This document shows, in pieces, positions 1 to 8,577 of a stretch of DNA of 64,000 nucleotides. Under the pieces are notes generated by a model. That model made no database searches. It was not told where the DNA came from and saw only the letters and a program-made list of their open reading frames with translations. The position numbers were made by a program, and so were the translations under genes. How positions within the stretch are numbered: the first letter of the stretch is position 1; every line of letters begins with the position of its first letter. This stretch comes from a virus, in the IMG/VR virus record IMGVR_UViG_3300032087_005453, positions 43,437 to 107,436 of that record; one strand, given 5' to 3'.

Positions 1-73
1 AAAAACATTCTGTAGTTAACTTTTAAAGACTAAGGAATACTTACTTGTTGGTTAGTTTAAGATTTAAGATCAG

Positions 74-120
74 TAAAGGGAAGGAAATCCCAAGGATAAT
101 ATGATTATCACCTCCCTTTA
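74..120. promoter_or_regulatory. Nested hairpin in the leader of the sugar operon
   Basis: An 8-bp perfect stem (74-81 with 113-120), extended by GG/CC past a bulged A, encloses a second hairpin, GATAAT (95-100) with ATTATC (104-109). It lies about 55 bases before the first start codon and has no strong U-run. It could be the end of an upstream transcript, a leader structure or a protein site. Nothing else is recognisable in 1-176. Confidence 0.45.
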
Positions 121-176
121 ATGAACATGGTCTATGTGGTTAGTTATTTCTAATAATATAAAAAGGACAAAAAAAC

Positions 177-527
177 ATGATGACAGAAAAGGCAAAGGTC
201 GTAGAAAAACGATGGGGTCGAGAAATCTGGTTTGCTAATAATGAGGAGAAAGATTATTGTGGTAAGATTCTCGAAATCAAACCAGACAGCCGGTTAAGTC
301 TACACTTCCACATGATTAAAGAAGAACATCTTTTCAACTTGGAAGGAGATTGTCAGGTCACTTATCTAACAAGAAGTGGAGACACAATAAAATTTGACCT
401 TCAGGTTGGTTGTTCTTTTCACATTAGACCTGGACTTGTTCATCGATTTTCTACAAAGAATGGTTGTAGACTTTTAGAGGCTAGTACTTTTCATCGTGAT
501 AGTGATAGTTATAGAGTGCAACGATGA
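177..527 (+). CDS. Small cupin protein, mannose-6-phosphate isomerase type II-like
   Basis: A 116-residue single-domain cupin. The N-terminal WGREIWF segment, the Gly-Lys-Ile-Leu strand, the HFH metal-site motif followed by a Glu, and a later His (PGLVHRF) match the small cupins found in surface-polysaccharide clusters and resembling the C-terminal domain of type II phosphomannose isomerase/GDP-mannose pyrophosphorylase. It probably binds a metal and acts on a sugar or sugar nucleotide, but the reaction cannot be read from sequence. An AAAAAGGAC site precedes a double ATG (177 and 180); either may be used. It is the first gene of the + strand sugar operon. Confidence 0.7.
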   Translation: MMTEKAKVVEKRWGREIWFANNEEKDYCGKILEIKPDSRLSLHFHMIKEEHLFNLEGDCQVTYLTRSGDTIKFDLQVGCSFHIRPGLVHRFSTKNGCRLLEASTFHRDSDSYRVQR

Positions 528-539
528 GCCTATCAATAG

Positions 540-620
540 AAGATATTTCGTGTTGTGCAAGGACCGATTGAAGATAGTACATTTCATCTTGACTCAGATA
601 GTTATAGGGTATTTATATGA
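540..620 (+). pseudogene. Remnant of a second cupin gene (3' end only)
   Basis: Read in frame from 540, these bases encode a tail containing STFHLDSDSYRV that ends at TGA 618-620. The intact cupin just upstream ends with STFHRDSDSYRV, and the DNA is also alike. No start codon and no room for the rest of a cupin exist, so this looks like what is left after a deletion between tandem paralogues. Its stop overlaps the next start (ATGA at 617-620), as in the coupled genes around it, so the old gene junction has been kept. Confidence 0.7.
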
Positions 621-1309
621 CATGCTTTAGTATAGTTTTGGTTTCTAGATCCAGACCGTTAATGATGTTAGACTTATACAAGTCAATAAAAAATACATCA
701 AAACTTGATAACGAAATACTTATAGGTTTAGACAACGATGATGATCACTTAAATGATTATATAAAAATATTCTCAGAAATTGAAAATGTACAGTTGTTCA
801 TAGAGGAAAGAAACTCAAATCTGCACACTAGGATAAATCAATTATTACCTCATGTTAAAGGTAAATATATATTTGTATTAAATGACGATTGTAAATTGAT
901 TGAAAATTCTTGGGATAAATACTCTATAGAATTGTTAGATTCTTTTGGTGATATAGTATATGGTAAAACATACGACAATAGTATTGATAGAGTTAGCAAT
1001 ACCTATGCCGCATTTCCTATTGTTTCAAAGACGGCTGCTAAAAAACTAGGCTTCATAATGGATGAAACTTTTGGCAATCATGGCTCGGACGTTATGACCT
1101 ATAGAGTTTACGAGGGTGCAAATAAAATCGTTGATTTGCCCGGAGTTAGGATTGATCACGTTCTACACAATTCAGTAGATGCTTTGCAAGATAGGAAAAG
1201 AGATAAAACAGCAGTCGATATGATTAATAGAACTTTTTCTGATGATAAATTTTCAGTTGATAGTCTTTTTAGTATTGATACCTCAAAAAAATCGGAGATG
1301 CTTAAATGA
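617..1309 (+). CDS. Glycosyltransferase family 2-like protein
   Basis: A 230-residue GT-A type glycosyltransferase. It begins with a beta strand typical of family 2 (FSIVLVSRSRP), has an acidic LDNDDD turn, and carries the metal/nucleotide-sugar motif FVLNDDC near residue 95. This motif also occurs in the gene at 2238, so these are probably related enzymes. It should transfer a sugar from a nucleotide donor; the acceptor is unknown. The start overlaps the cupin remnant stop and the end overlaps the next gene by ATGA, implying translational coupling. AT content is very high. Confidence 0.7.
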   Translation: MTCFSIVLVSRSRPLMMLDLYKSIKNTSKLDNEILIGLDNDDDHLNDYIKIFSEIENVQLFIEERNSNLHTRINQLLPHVKGKYIFVLNDDCKLIENSWDKYSIELLDSFGDIVYGKTYDNSIDRVSNTYAAFPIVSKTAAKKLGFIMDETFGNHGSDVMTYRVYEGANKIVDLPGVRIDHVLHNSVDALQDRKRDKTAVDMINRTFSDDKFSVDSLFSIDTSKKSEMLK

Positions 1310-2241
1310 AATTATTAACAGTATATAATACTTGTGGTATAAAAGGTGTTGAAAATGTATATTATTATATTGCTGCATTGGAAAGTATTTTTAAACAAGA
1401 AGGTGTTGATCATGATATTGTGGTTTCTGCGTGTTTAAATAAAATTTCTACATTACAAAAAATAAAAAACAAATTTAAAGACATAAGAATAAATTTAATA
1501 AATGATGCAGTTCCTGTTAATGTGAGCTTTAATCATACTTGCGAAATGTTTAATGATTCACATGATGCATTTTTGTATATTGATTCCGGCATAATTATGC
1601 CTGATAAATTCACTATAAAAAAAATGATTGACAGGCTTGAATCTGGACCATATTCTATGGTTTGTTCTAATGTTAATAATGATGTCGGCCAGGCTGTTGA
1701 AGATACACCCAATTACGATAAAGGTGATGGTATACTGACTGATGATGTTGGTTCGTTTGTGTCAGTAGGTTCGTCTTTAAACTTGCATTGTCAAATATTT
1801 TCAAAGCAGCTAAAAGAATTTTATAATAGAATTATTCCCGACATCTTTGCTGGACATTGTACTGAGTCAGTACTATCTTTCCTTTGTGCGGCATTAAAGA
1901 CAAGATGGGCTTTTTGTGATGACGTTTTAGTTTTTCATGCGATAAATATGGATGGGCAAAGTTCCGGTTTCGACCCTTTAAAATGGATGTATGAAAAAAA
2001 GAGACAAACCTATGATCATCCATTTGTTATAGAGAGCTATTTGGATAGATTCACAAATCAATATGCAAAAAGTATAGGGTTAGGATTTGAGGAGTGTCGT
2101 AATGTTGTTATGCACGACAAGGAACAATTTGACGACAATTCATTTTGCATAAATGATGATCTTAAATCTTATATAAAACAAAATCTATTCCTCAAGAATA
2201 GTGAATTTAATTATTCCAACATAAGGAGTACAGTGATATGA
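1306..2241 (+). CDS. Glycosyltransferase-like protein
   Basis: A 311-residue protein with the layout of a GT-A glycosyltransferase: an N-terminal LLTVYNTCG strand, an alpha/beta half, and a DAFLYIDSGIIMP segment in which the single Asp takes the place of the usual DxD. The C-terminal half has HAINMDGQSSGFDP, which resembles an acceptor-side loop. Because DxD is not canonical the family is less certain than for its neighbours. It sits between two other glycosyltransferases and overlaps both by ATGA (1306-1309 and 2238-2241). Confidence 0.55.
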   Translation: MKLLTVYNTCGIKGVENVYYYIAALESIFKQEGVDHDIVVSACLNKISTLQKIKNKFKDIRINLINDAVPVNVSFNHTCEMFNDSHDAFLYIDSGIIMPDKFTIKKMIDRLESGPYSMVCSNVNNDVGQAVEDTPNYDKGDGILTDDVGSFVSVGSSLNLHCQIFSKQLKEFYNRIIPDIFAGHCTESVLSFLCAALKTRWAFCDDVLVFHAINMDGQSSGFDPLKWMYEKKRQTYDHPFVIESYLDRFTNQYAKSIGLGFEECRNVVMHDKEQFDDNSFCINDDLKSYIKQNLFLKNSEFNYSNIRSTVI

Positions 2242-3077
2242 CGCAGACTTGGCTTCGAAACGAACATGTACGCTATATGCGTATTACAGATAAAAATAAA
2301 TGGTGTTGGGATTATAAGATTTCAATAGTTATACCAACGAGAGGAAGGGTTGAGCTTCTTAAAAATTGCTTACTTTCTATTTTAGATAAATCTTTTAAAT
2401 CTAATAGGTTATTTGAGATTATACTGGTTATAGATTATGATGATGATGAAACCTTAAAGTTTGTTAAACAATTTTCAGATATTTTTAAATTTAACTGCCC
2501 AAAGACAAAGATGCAGCTAAACAGTCTTTCGGTTATACTAACTGAGAGATCTGAATATATGCAGCGTGATTATAACAATGTTGGTGCCAATGCCGCAAAA
2601 GGCGATTTGATATTCATTTTAAATGATGATTGTGTTATAACAACAACTAATTGGGATAAAAAACTTATAGATTATTATATTGAAAACAAACCTGATGATG
2701 ATATTATGTTGATAGCATGTAGTGATAATACACATGACGGTGAAAGTTTAGATATCAAAGGTCAAGTAAGAGATAATGAGACTCATGGAGCATGTTTTCC
2801 AATTTTTACAAAGACTTTTTGCGATATATTTAACGGCGTGTTTCCTCCAGAATTCAAGATGTGGTGTGTTGATACGGCCATGAATTCATTATTTAAATCA
2901 TTTGACAGAAAGTATTCTTTTAAAGAATTACATATAGACCATATTAGTTATCATACAAAAACTAGAGAGCCGGATTCTATCAACTATCATGTAGCAAATG
3001 TCAGTAACTCTGCGGTGCCACCAGCTAACATGCAGTATTATTTAAATACTGTGTCTAAATATATAAAAAATGATTAA
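2238..3077 (+). CDS. Glycosyltransferase family 2
   Basis: A 279-residue family 2 glycosyltransferase. The N-terminal ISIVIPTRGRVELL nucleotide-binding segment and the FILNDDC motif are typical of the GT-A fold, followed by an NWDKKL segment like that of the 617 gene (SWDKYS). The two are probably diverged paralogues, but this copy is longer and keeps the complete N-terminal motif. It ends the glycosyltransferase block. The next gene follows after 11 bases with its own AAGGA site. Confidence 0.8.
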   Translation: MTQTWLRNEHVRYMRITDKNKWCWDYKISIVIPTRGRVELLKNCLLSILDKSFKSNRLFEIILVIDYDDDETLKFVKQFSDIFKFNCPKTKMQLNSLSVILTERSEYMQRDYNNVGANAAKGDLIFILNDDCVITTTNWDKKLIDYYIENKPDDDIMLIACSDNTHDGESLDIKGQVRDNETHGACFPIFTKTFCDIFNGVFPPEFKMWCVDTAMNSLFKSFDRKYSFKELHIDHISYHTKTREPDSINYHVANVSNSAVPPANMQYYLNTVSKYIKND

Positions 3078-3088
3078 GGATCTTTAAA

Positions 3089-3715
3089 ATGCATAAACAA
3101 GAAATAGTCAATTTTGAAAAAGAAATACAAAATCTATATGAGGATGGAGCTATTCGTGGACCTGTCCATCTTAGAGATGGAAACGAACAGCAGTTAATTG
3201 ATATTTTCAAAGATGTTAAAAATGGTGACTATGTCTTTAGCACATGGGCTAATCATATTCATGCATTATTGAAAGGCGTGCCTCCAGAAGCTATCAAGAA
3301 TAGAATTCTAGAAAGTCAGTCTATGGCTATGAATTTTCCACAACATAGATTTTTCACATCAGCGATTGTTGCTGGAATACCGCCGATTGCTATAGGTACT
3401 GCACTATCATTAAAGAGAAGTGGATCAGAAGATAAGGTGTGGTGTTTTGTTGGAGATATGGCTTTTAGGACTGGTATATGTCATGAATCAATTATGTATG
3501 CTATTTCTCACGACCTACCAATTACTTTTGTAGTAGAAGACAATGGAAAATCTGTCGGGACTCCTACACAAGATAGTTGGGGTGAAGTAAAATTGGACAA
3601 ACTGCTTGAATTTTACAATAGCTTGATTGGTAAAGAGTCTAGTGCCGATATAATATACTACCAGTACCTTCTTTCCTATCCGCATTCTGGAACTGGAACT
3701 TTCGTGTCTTTTTGA
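3089..3715 (+). CDS. Thiamine-diphosphate enzyme, alpha subunit (E1-alpha type)
   Basis: A 208-residue protein resembling the alpha subunit of two-subunit 2-oxo-acid/acetoin dehydrogenase E1 and transketolase-like enzymes. The ThDP-binding signature is present as VGDMAFRTGICHES followed about 20 residues later by VVEDNGKS (family consensus GDG...NN; Met replaces the second Gly). FSTWANHIHALLKGVP fits the conserved His region. It is much shorter than E1-alpha of central metabolism (320-360 residues), having lost the C-terminal part. It pairs with the next gene. No E2 or E3 gene is nearby, so a role in sugar modification is more likely than in central metabolism (inference). Confidence 0.75.
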   Translation: MHKQEIVNFEKEIQNLYEDGAIRGPVHLRDGNEQQLIDIFKDVKNGDYVFSTWANHIHALLKGVPPEAIKNRILESQSMAMNFPQHRFFTSAIVAGIPPIAIGTALSLKRSGSEDKVWCFVGDMAFRTGICHESIMYAISHDLPITFVVEDNGKSVGTPTQDSWGEVKLDKLLEFYNSLIGKESSADIIYYQYLLSYPHSGTGTFVSF

Positions 3716-3723
3716 GGGTTGCG

Positions 3724-4236
3724 ATGAATTATTTAGAAGAAGTAGATAAAGGTATGAAACTGCTTGCCAAGAGTGAAACCACAATTATTGGCCAAGCCGT
3801 TAGCTATAAGGGACATGCAATCACAAGGCAGGCCGCATTTTGGCCTGAAGATAAACGTATTGAACTACCTGTGGCAGAAGAGATGCAAACAGGTATGGCT
3901 TTAGGTATAGCTATTGCAGGTGATATTCCCGTGTCAATATATCCAAGAATGAACTTTCTAATTTGTGCCGCTAATCAATTACTGAACCATTTAGATAAAT
4001 GGGAATTGATGGGTGGTGGAATTCCACATGTTATACTTAAGGCTGTTGTTGGTAGCGAATATCCATTAGATCCTGGACATCAACATAAAGCCAATTGGTC
4101 TTCTGAGATTAGTAATATGTGTGATAAGGTCAAAGTTCACAATCTTATTTATGGACATCAAGTGTTTGATGCCTATAATGATGCAATCAACAAAAAAGGA
4201 GTGCATCTAATTATAGAGCATGGTGATTTGTATTAG
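3724..4236 (+). CDS. Thiamine-diphosphate enzyme, beta subunit pyrimidine domain
   Basis: A 170-residue partner of the preceding gene, matching only the N-terminal pyrimidine-binding domain of E1-beta: the activating Glu lies in LPVAEEMQTGMALGIA and the domain ends near residue 165. The C-terminal transketolase domain of usual E1-beta (about 325 residues), which contacts the lipoyl-bearing E2, is absent. This is a minimal ThDP pair without the parts needed for a dehydrogenase complex. A TTG at 3712 opens the frame, but ATG 3724 with GAGG six bases upstream is the better start. Confidence 0.72.
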   Translation: MNYLEEVDKGMKLLAKSETTIIGQAVSYKGHAITRQAAFWPEDKRIELPVAEEMQTGMALGIAIAGDIPVSIYPRMNFLICAANQLLNHLDKWELMGGGIPHVILKAVVGSEYPLDPGHQHKANWSSEISNMCDKVKVHNLIYGHQVFDAYNDAINKKGVHLIIEHGDLY

Positions 4237-4246
4237 AGGTTGCTAG

Positions 4247-4747
4247 ATGACAATAAAAATAATAACAGAAACCAAGCATATCGATAATAGAGGTTCTCTT
4301 TACACTACATTTACAGATTACGATTATGATATTCAGTTTGTTCAGGATAAAATCTCTCAATCTAGATATGGAGCAATTCGTGGATTTCATGGAGATAATA
4401 AAACCTACAAACTCGTCACCTGTATCTACGGAGTAATGCAGTTTGTGACTTTTGACATAGAAACAGAAAAAACCACCCGTTATTTACTAGATGCTAATAA
4501 TAAAGAAGTTGATTCTATTCTTGTTGAACCGGGACAGTTAAATGCTCATCAATGTCTGTCAGATCAATGTATAATGAGCTATAAATGGAGTGAGTATTAT
4601 ACTTCTCCAGAAGATCAATGGACTGTAAAATACGATGACCCAACTATAGATGCTGACTGGTGTGATACCAACTATGTGATTTTGTCTCATAGAGATTCTA
4701 CGGCACAAGACTTTTTGTCACAAAAAGAAGAAGGTGTATTCTCATGA
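4247..4747 (+). CDS. RmlC-like nucleotide-sugar 3,5-epimerase family protein
   Basis: A 166-residue cupin of the dTDP-4-dehydrorhamnose 3,5-epimerase type. GAIRGFHGD carries the conserved RG.H with the candidate catalytic-base His, and a Tyr-rich segment around residues 118-120 (SEYYTSP) could supply the general acid. It probably epimerises a 4-ketosugar nucleotide; the nucleotide cannot be read. A GAGGT site precedes the ATG, and the stop overlaps the start of the radical SAM gene (ATGA at 4744). Its position among ketosugar enzymes supports the assignment. Confidence 0.7.
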   Translation: MTIKIITETKHIDNRGSLYTTFTDYDYDIQFVQDKISQSRYGAIRGFHGDNKTYKLVTCIYGVMQFVTFDIETEKTTRYLLDANNKEVDSILVEPGQLNAHQCLSDQCIMSYKWSEYYTSPEDQWTVKYDDPTIDADWCDTNYVILSHRDSTAQDFLSQKEEGVFS

Positions 4748-6225
4748 ATTTACTGGTTGTATGTCCAAGTTCAGCCGGATTATACCAAGATCTTCAAACT
4801 GACTTTTCAGCTAAAGAAACAAATATATGGGCGGGACTTTTAGCAAATGCTGTTAGAAAAGAACATGATGTAGTCATCTATGATATGGAGATCGAAAGAC
4901 CTTCTGAGTCTAAATTCATTGATGACGTGAATCAAATAGATCCTGATCTTGTATTATTTGTTGTTACAGGTCAAAACCCTAATGCATCTACGGCAGCAAT
5001 GGATGGTGCTACAAAAGCATCATCTGTGTTATCGGGTCAATTTAAGATAGCATTTGTTGGACCGCATGTTAATGCTTTGCCTGTTGAGACCCTCCAAAAG
5101 CATCCGGAAATAGATATTGTCTTTACTAACGAAGGTGTTTATGCTCTTAAGAATCTTTTAAAAACAGATTTGAAAGACATCACTGGAGTTAATGGAATAG
5201 CCTATAGAGATAATGGAGAAATAAAGCTCAATTCACCAGAAAAAATTGTGCCTCAAAATCTATTAGAACAAGATCTTCCGGGCGTAGCATACGACCTCAT
5301 GCCAAAGCTTGATAACTATAGAACATCGCATTGGCACGCCAACTATCAAGATGATAGATCTCCATTTGCCAGCATCTATACTAGCCTCGGATGTAGTTTT
5401 AAATGTAACTTCTGTATGATCAATATTATCAACAGGACAGAAAATGGTAGTGATAAATATGCTGGAATGTTTAACAAGTTTAGGTATTGGTCTCCAGAAT
5501 TCACCATAAAGCAACTGGACTACTTAGCGGATAAAGGTGTCAAGCACATAAAAATAGCTGATGAATTATTCCTAAATAATCCAAACAAACATGCTATGCC
5601 ATTGTGTGATTTAATTATTGATCGTGGTTACAAATTTAATATATGGGCTTATACTCGCGTCAATACAGTCCGTGAGCACCATCTTGATAAACTTAAAAAA
5701 GCTGGAGTTAATTGGCTTGCAATAGGTATCGAGAACGTCCGTCAAAATGTTAGACAGGAAATAGAAAAAGGTGTCTTTAAAGATGCAGATATTGGTAGTG
5801 TTGTAAAGATGATCGAATCTGCTGGTATACATGTAATTCAAAACTATATTGTAGGACTTCCCGGTGAATCTGCTGATGATGCTCGTGCCAATCTGGAATT
5901 TGCTTTAGATTTAAAATGTGCCGCATATAACGTCTATCCATCTATGGCATTACCGGGATCACAATTGTACACAGATGCTTTTGCTAACAATCAAGAGTTA
6001 CCAAAGGAGTATTCAGAGTTTGGATTTCTTAGCTATGATTGTTTTCCTCTTAGTAATGGAATAATGACCCGCGAAGAAATGTTAAAAATTCGTGATGAAA
6101 ATTGGATGCTGTATCATAAAAATGACCAATTCTTGCTTGCGACTCAAAATCGTTTTGGTAAAATGGCTGTTGACAATATAAGAAATATGGCATCCGTAAA
6201 TATTAAAAGAAAACTATTGGATTAA
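4744..6225 (+). CDS. B12-binding-type radical SAM enzyme
   Basis: A 493-residue protein with two domains. Residues 1 to about 140 form a Rossmann-like cobalamin-binding-type domain (VVIYDMEIERP, VLFVVTGQNP, IAFVGPHVNAL) without the DxHxxG histidine, as is common in class B radical SAM enzymes. Residues 205-420 are the radical SAM barrel, with the 4Fe-4S motif CX3CX2C at Cys217, Cys221 and Cys224 and a typical GIENVRQ segment. Enzymes of this class often methylate unreactive carbons or rearrange small molecules. Here the substrate is probably a sugar nucleotide or a precursor in the same operon (inference). Confidence 0.82.
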   Translation: MNLLVVCPSSAGLYQDLQTDFSAKETNIWAGLLANAVRKEHDVVIYDMEIERPSESKFIDDVNQIDPDLVLFVVTGQNPNASTAAMDGATKASSVLSGQFKIAFVGPHVNALPVETLQKHPEIDIVFTNEGVYALKNLLKTDLKDITGVNGIAYRDNGEIKLNSPEKIVPQNLLEQDLPGVAYDLMPKLDNYRTSHWHANYQDDRSPFASIYTSLGCSFKCNFCMINIINRTENGSDKYAGMFNKFRYWSPEFTIKQLDYLADKGVKHIKIADELFLNNPNKHAMPLCDLIIDRGYKFNIWAYTRVNTVREHHLDKLKKAGVNWLAIGIENVRQNVRQEIEKGVFKDADIGSVVKMIESAGIHVIQNYIVGLPGESADDARANLEFALDLKCAAYNVYPSMALPGSQLYTDAFANNQELPKEYSEFGFLSYDCFPLSNGIMTREEMLKIRDENWMLYHKNDQFLLATQNRFGKMAVDNIRNMASVNIKRKLLD

Positions 6226-6239
6226 ATAAGGACTATGTA

Positions 6240-7376
6240 ATGGACAGAATAGAATTTGGTGAATTGAGAATCGGACAAAATGCTCGAAGAAATCTTCTTC
6301 ATGTGTGTGATACTAATTGGGCTAGTGGTGGTCCAAAAGTAAAAGACCTTGAAGACAGATGGAGTAAACTATTTGGCTATAAAAGAAGTGTTGCCATGAG
6401 TTCTGGAACTGATGGTGTGACAAATGCCTGTTTGGCACTATATGACCTTAAGGGTGCAACTAGAGGTGTCAGCGAGGTTATTGTTCCAGCATGTTCATTT
6501 ATAGCGACATCAAATGGTGTTCGTGCCGCTGGTCTTATTCCAAGATTTGTTGATGTAAAGAAAGAAACACTAAATATTGATGAATCTAAAATTGAAGAGG
6601 CAATTAATGACAACACAGTAGCAATCATGCCCGTTCACACTATGGGTCGCATGGCCGACATGCACACTATTTGTAACCTTGGTAAGCGATATGACCTGAC
6701 AATTATTGAAGATGCTTGTGAAGCTCATGGTGCCGTATTCAACAATGGAAATGTTTCGGAATATGTTGGTAACTGGGGTGATATGTCCATCTATAGTTAT
6801 TATATTGCACACTTGGTTTGCTGTGGTGAAGGAGGTATGGTATCTACTAATGACGACAATATTGCGGATGTTTTGTCCTCAACAAGATCTCACGGCAGAC
6901 CTTTCAATTCGATTTACTTTGACCACCAACGAACTGGTTTAAATTCTAAAATGAATGACTTGGAGGCATCAATTGGCCTTGAAGCCGTTAGTGTCTTTTG
7001 GGATACTTTTTGGACAAGACACAAGTTTATGAAGACGATGCGTGCGGCAGCAGAAGGATTTGAGGATGTTGCTTGGTTTTCTGAAGAAGATGATGAGTGT
7101 ATAAATTGCCCGCATGGATTCAGTATTACTTGTAAAGAAGAAGGTAAGATAGATAAGGTTAAAGAAACCTTTGACAAATATAATATTCACCACAAAAGGA
7201 ACTTTGGATGTATTCCAACACAGCATCGTGCTTTTGAAGATATGGGGTATTATCTTGGTGATTTCCCAAATGCTGAGTGGATTGGAGATAATGGGGTGCA
7301 TATTGGATGCCATCAGTATCTAACTGAAGAAAATCTTGATAGAATTTGCACCGCGATTAAGGAAGGATTGTCATGA
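6240..7376 (+). CDS. DegT-family PLP enzyme with Lys-to-His change; probable sugar 3-dehydratase
   Basis: A 378-residue fold-type I PLP protein of the DegT/DnrJ/EryC1/StrS family. SSGTDG (55-60) should hold the PLP phosphate and D158 in IIEDACEAHGA the pyridine nitrogen. Aligning SYYIAHLVCCGEGG with the family consensus SFxxxKxxTTGEGG puts His191 where aminotransferases have the PLP-binding lysine. This exchange is the hallmark of GDP-4-keto-6-deoxymannose 3-dehydratase (ColD) and CDP-sugar E1 (RfbH), which remove the C3 hydroxyl in 3,6-dideoxyhexose synthesis. Cys194-Cys195 and a later CINC are reminiscent of the cysteine-rich E1 type but do not prove an iron-sulfur cluster. ATGA couples it to the next SDR gene. 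Confidence 0.78.
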   Translation: MDRIEFGELRIGQNARRNLLHVCDTNWASGGPKVKDLEDRWSKLFGYKRSVAMSSGTDGVTNACLALYDLKGATRGVSEVIVPACSFIATSNGVRAAGLIPRFVDVKKETLNIDESKIEEAINDNTVAIMPVHTMGRMADMHTICNLGKRYDLTIIEDACEAHGAVFNNGNVSEYVGNWGDMSIYSYYIAHLVCCGEGGMVSTNDDNIADVLSSTRSHGRPFNSIYFDHQRTGLNSKMNDLEASIGLEAVSVFWDTFWTRHKFMKTMRAAAEGFEDVAWFSEEDDECINCPHGFSITCKEEGKIDKVKETFDKYNIHHKRNFGCIPTQHRAFEDMGYYLGDFPNAEWIGDNGVHIGCHQYLTEENLDRICTAIKEGLS

Positions 7377-8329
7377 ATATTTTAATAACTGGTGCGGGAG
7401 GGTATATTGGAGCTAAGCTAACACAGTTCCTTGCCTGGAAGCAACACAATGTCGTTTGTTTTGACAACTTTTTCTTTAATCACAAAACCTTGGTTGAGGA
7501 TGTATTTGATAGACCAAACTGTAAATTATATGAAGAGGATGTTACTGAATGGTCTGACAATCTAAAAAGAGAAATCAAAAATGCAGATGTAATATTTCCA
7601 CTAGCTGCACTTGTTGGAGCACCTTTGTGTGACAAGTTTCCAGAAGAGACTTTGGATTTAAACCAAAATTGGTTCAACAAACTGCTTGACTATGTCGATA
7701 ATCAAGTTATCATCTATCCAAACACTAATTCTGGATACGGAAGCACAGGAACTGACATCTGTACAGAAGAAACACCATGCAACCCCCTTTCTTTATATGG
7801 AAAAACTAAAGGAGAGGCAGAGCGGATTCTTCTGGAAGATTATGACAATGCTGTTTGTTTTAGACTGGCGACGGTTTATGGTCGTAGTCATAGACAACGG
7901 ATGGACCTGCTCGTGAACAACCTAGTGTATTCTTCAATGATCAATAGAAGATTAGAAGTATTTGATGGGCATTTTCGGAGGAACTATATTCATGTAGATG
8001 ATATTGTTTCTGCTTTTACTCATGCTCTAGATAATTTTGAATCTATGCGTGGAGAAGTTTACAATCTTGGTAATGATTCTGTTAACATGTCTAAGCTTGA
8101 TCTTGTAAAAAAGATATGCCATGAAACACGGGCTGTATGGGTTGAGGTTCAAGATAAAACTGATCCAGATAAAAGAGATTACATTGTTAGTAGTCAAAAA
8201 CTATACGACACGGGTTTTAAACCAAAATACAATTTAGACTATGGAATTAAACAAATGATGATGGTTTGTTCTGAAAATTGGAAGAACTTTGCCGATGTCG
8301 ATTACATGAGTATGTGTAAAAATTATTAA
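7373..8329 (+). CDS. NAD-dependent epimerase/reductase of the extended SDR family
   Basis: A 318-residue extended short-chain dehydrogenase. The N-terminal ITGAGGYIGAKL holds the NAD(P) glycine motif, NTNSGYG supplies the Ser/Thr, and YGKTKGEAER the catalytic YxxxK. NYIHVDDIV is a typical downstream motif. It should epimerise or reduce a 4-ketosugar nucleotide. By analogy with colitose synthesis, where ColC is an SDR acting after ColD, it could be the reductase/epimerase that completes the dideoxysugar made by the preceding gene, with which it overlaps by four bases. Confidence 0.78.
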   Translation: MNILITGAGGYIGAKLTQFLAWKQHNVVCFDNFFFNHKTLVEDVFDRPNCKLYEEDVTEWSDNLKREIKNADVIFPLAALVGAPLCDKFPEETLDLNQNWFNKLLDYVDNQVIIYPNTNSGYGSTGTDICTEETPCNPLSLYGKTKGEAERILLEDYDNAVCFRLATVYGRSHRQRMDLLVNNLVYSSMINRRLEVFDGHFRRNYIHVDDIVSAFTHALDNFESMRGEVYNLGNDSVNMSKLDLVKKICHETRAVWVEVQDKTDPDKRDYIVSSQKLYDTGFKPKYNLDYGIKQMMMVCSENWKNFADVDYMSMCKNY

Positions 8330-8343
8330 TATTTGGAGAAGTT

Positions 8344-8577
8344 ATGGTATATTATAGACTTGTTATTAAAAAAGATGAAAATGGAATATCAGCCTCGGAG
8401 ATCGTAAAGCAGTTTGTGGATGAGCAGTCATACAATGACATGGTTTGGGATAAGCCGATTATATCTCATGAGTTTGATGGAATGCTCCACTTTATAGCAT
8501 TAGATCCTTCGTATCTTGAGGCATTCTTAGCAGGAATGCAAACATATGTAGAGTTAACCAATGAAGCGGTATCTTGA
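8344..8577 (+). CDS. Small protein of unknown function
   Basis: A 77-residue protein with no family I recognise. It has no signal peptide or membrane segment; the composition is acidic with several aromatic residues. A TTGGAGAAG site precedes the ATG. Its last 17 bases overlap the next gene in another frame, which suggests co-expression. Confidence 0.6.
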   Translation: MVYYRLVIKKDENGISASEIVKQFVDEQSYNDMVWDKPIISHEFDGMLHFIALDPSYLEAFLAGMQTYVELTNEAVS

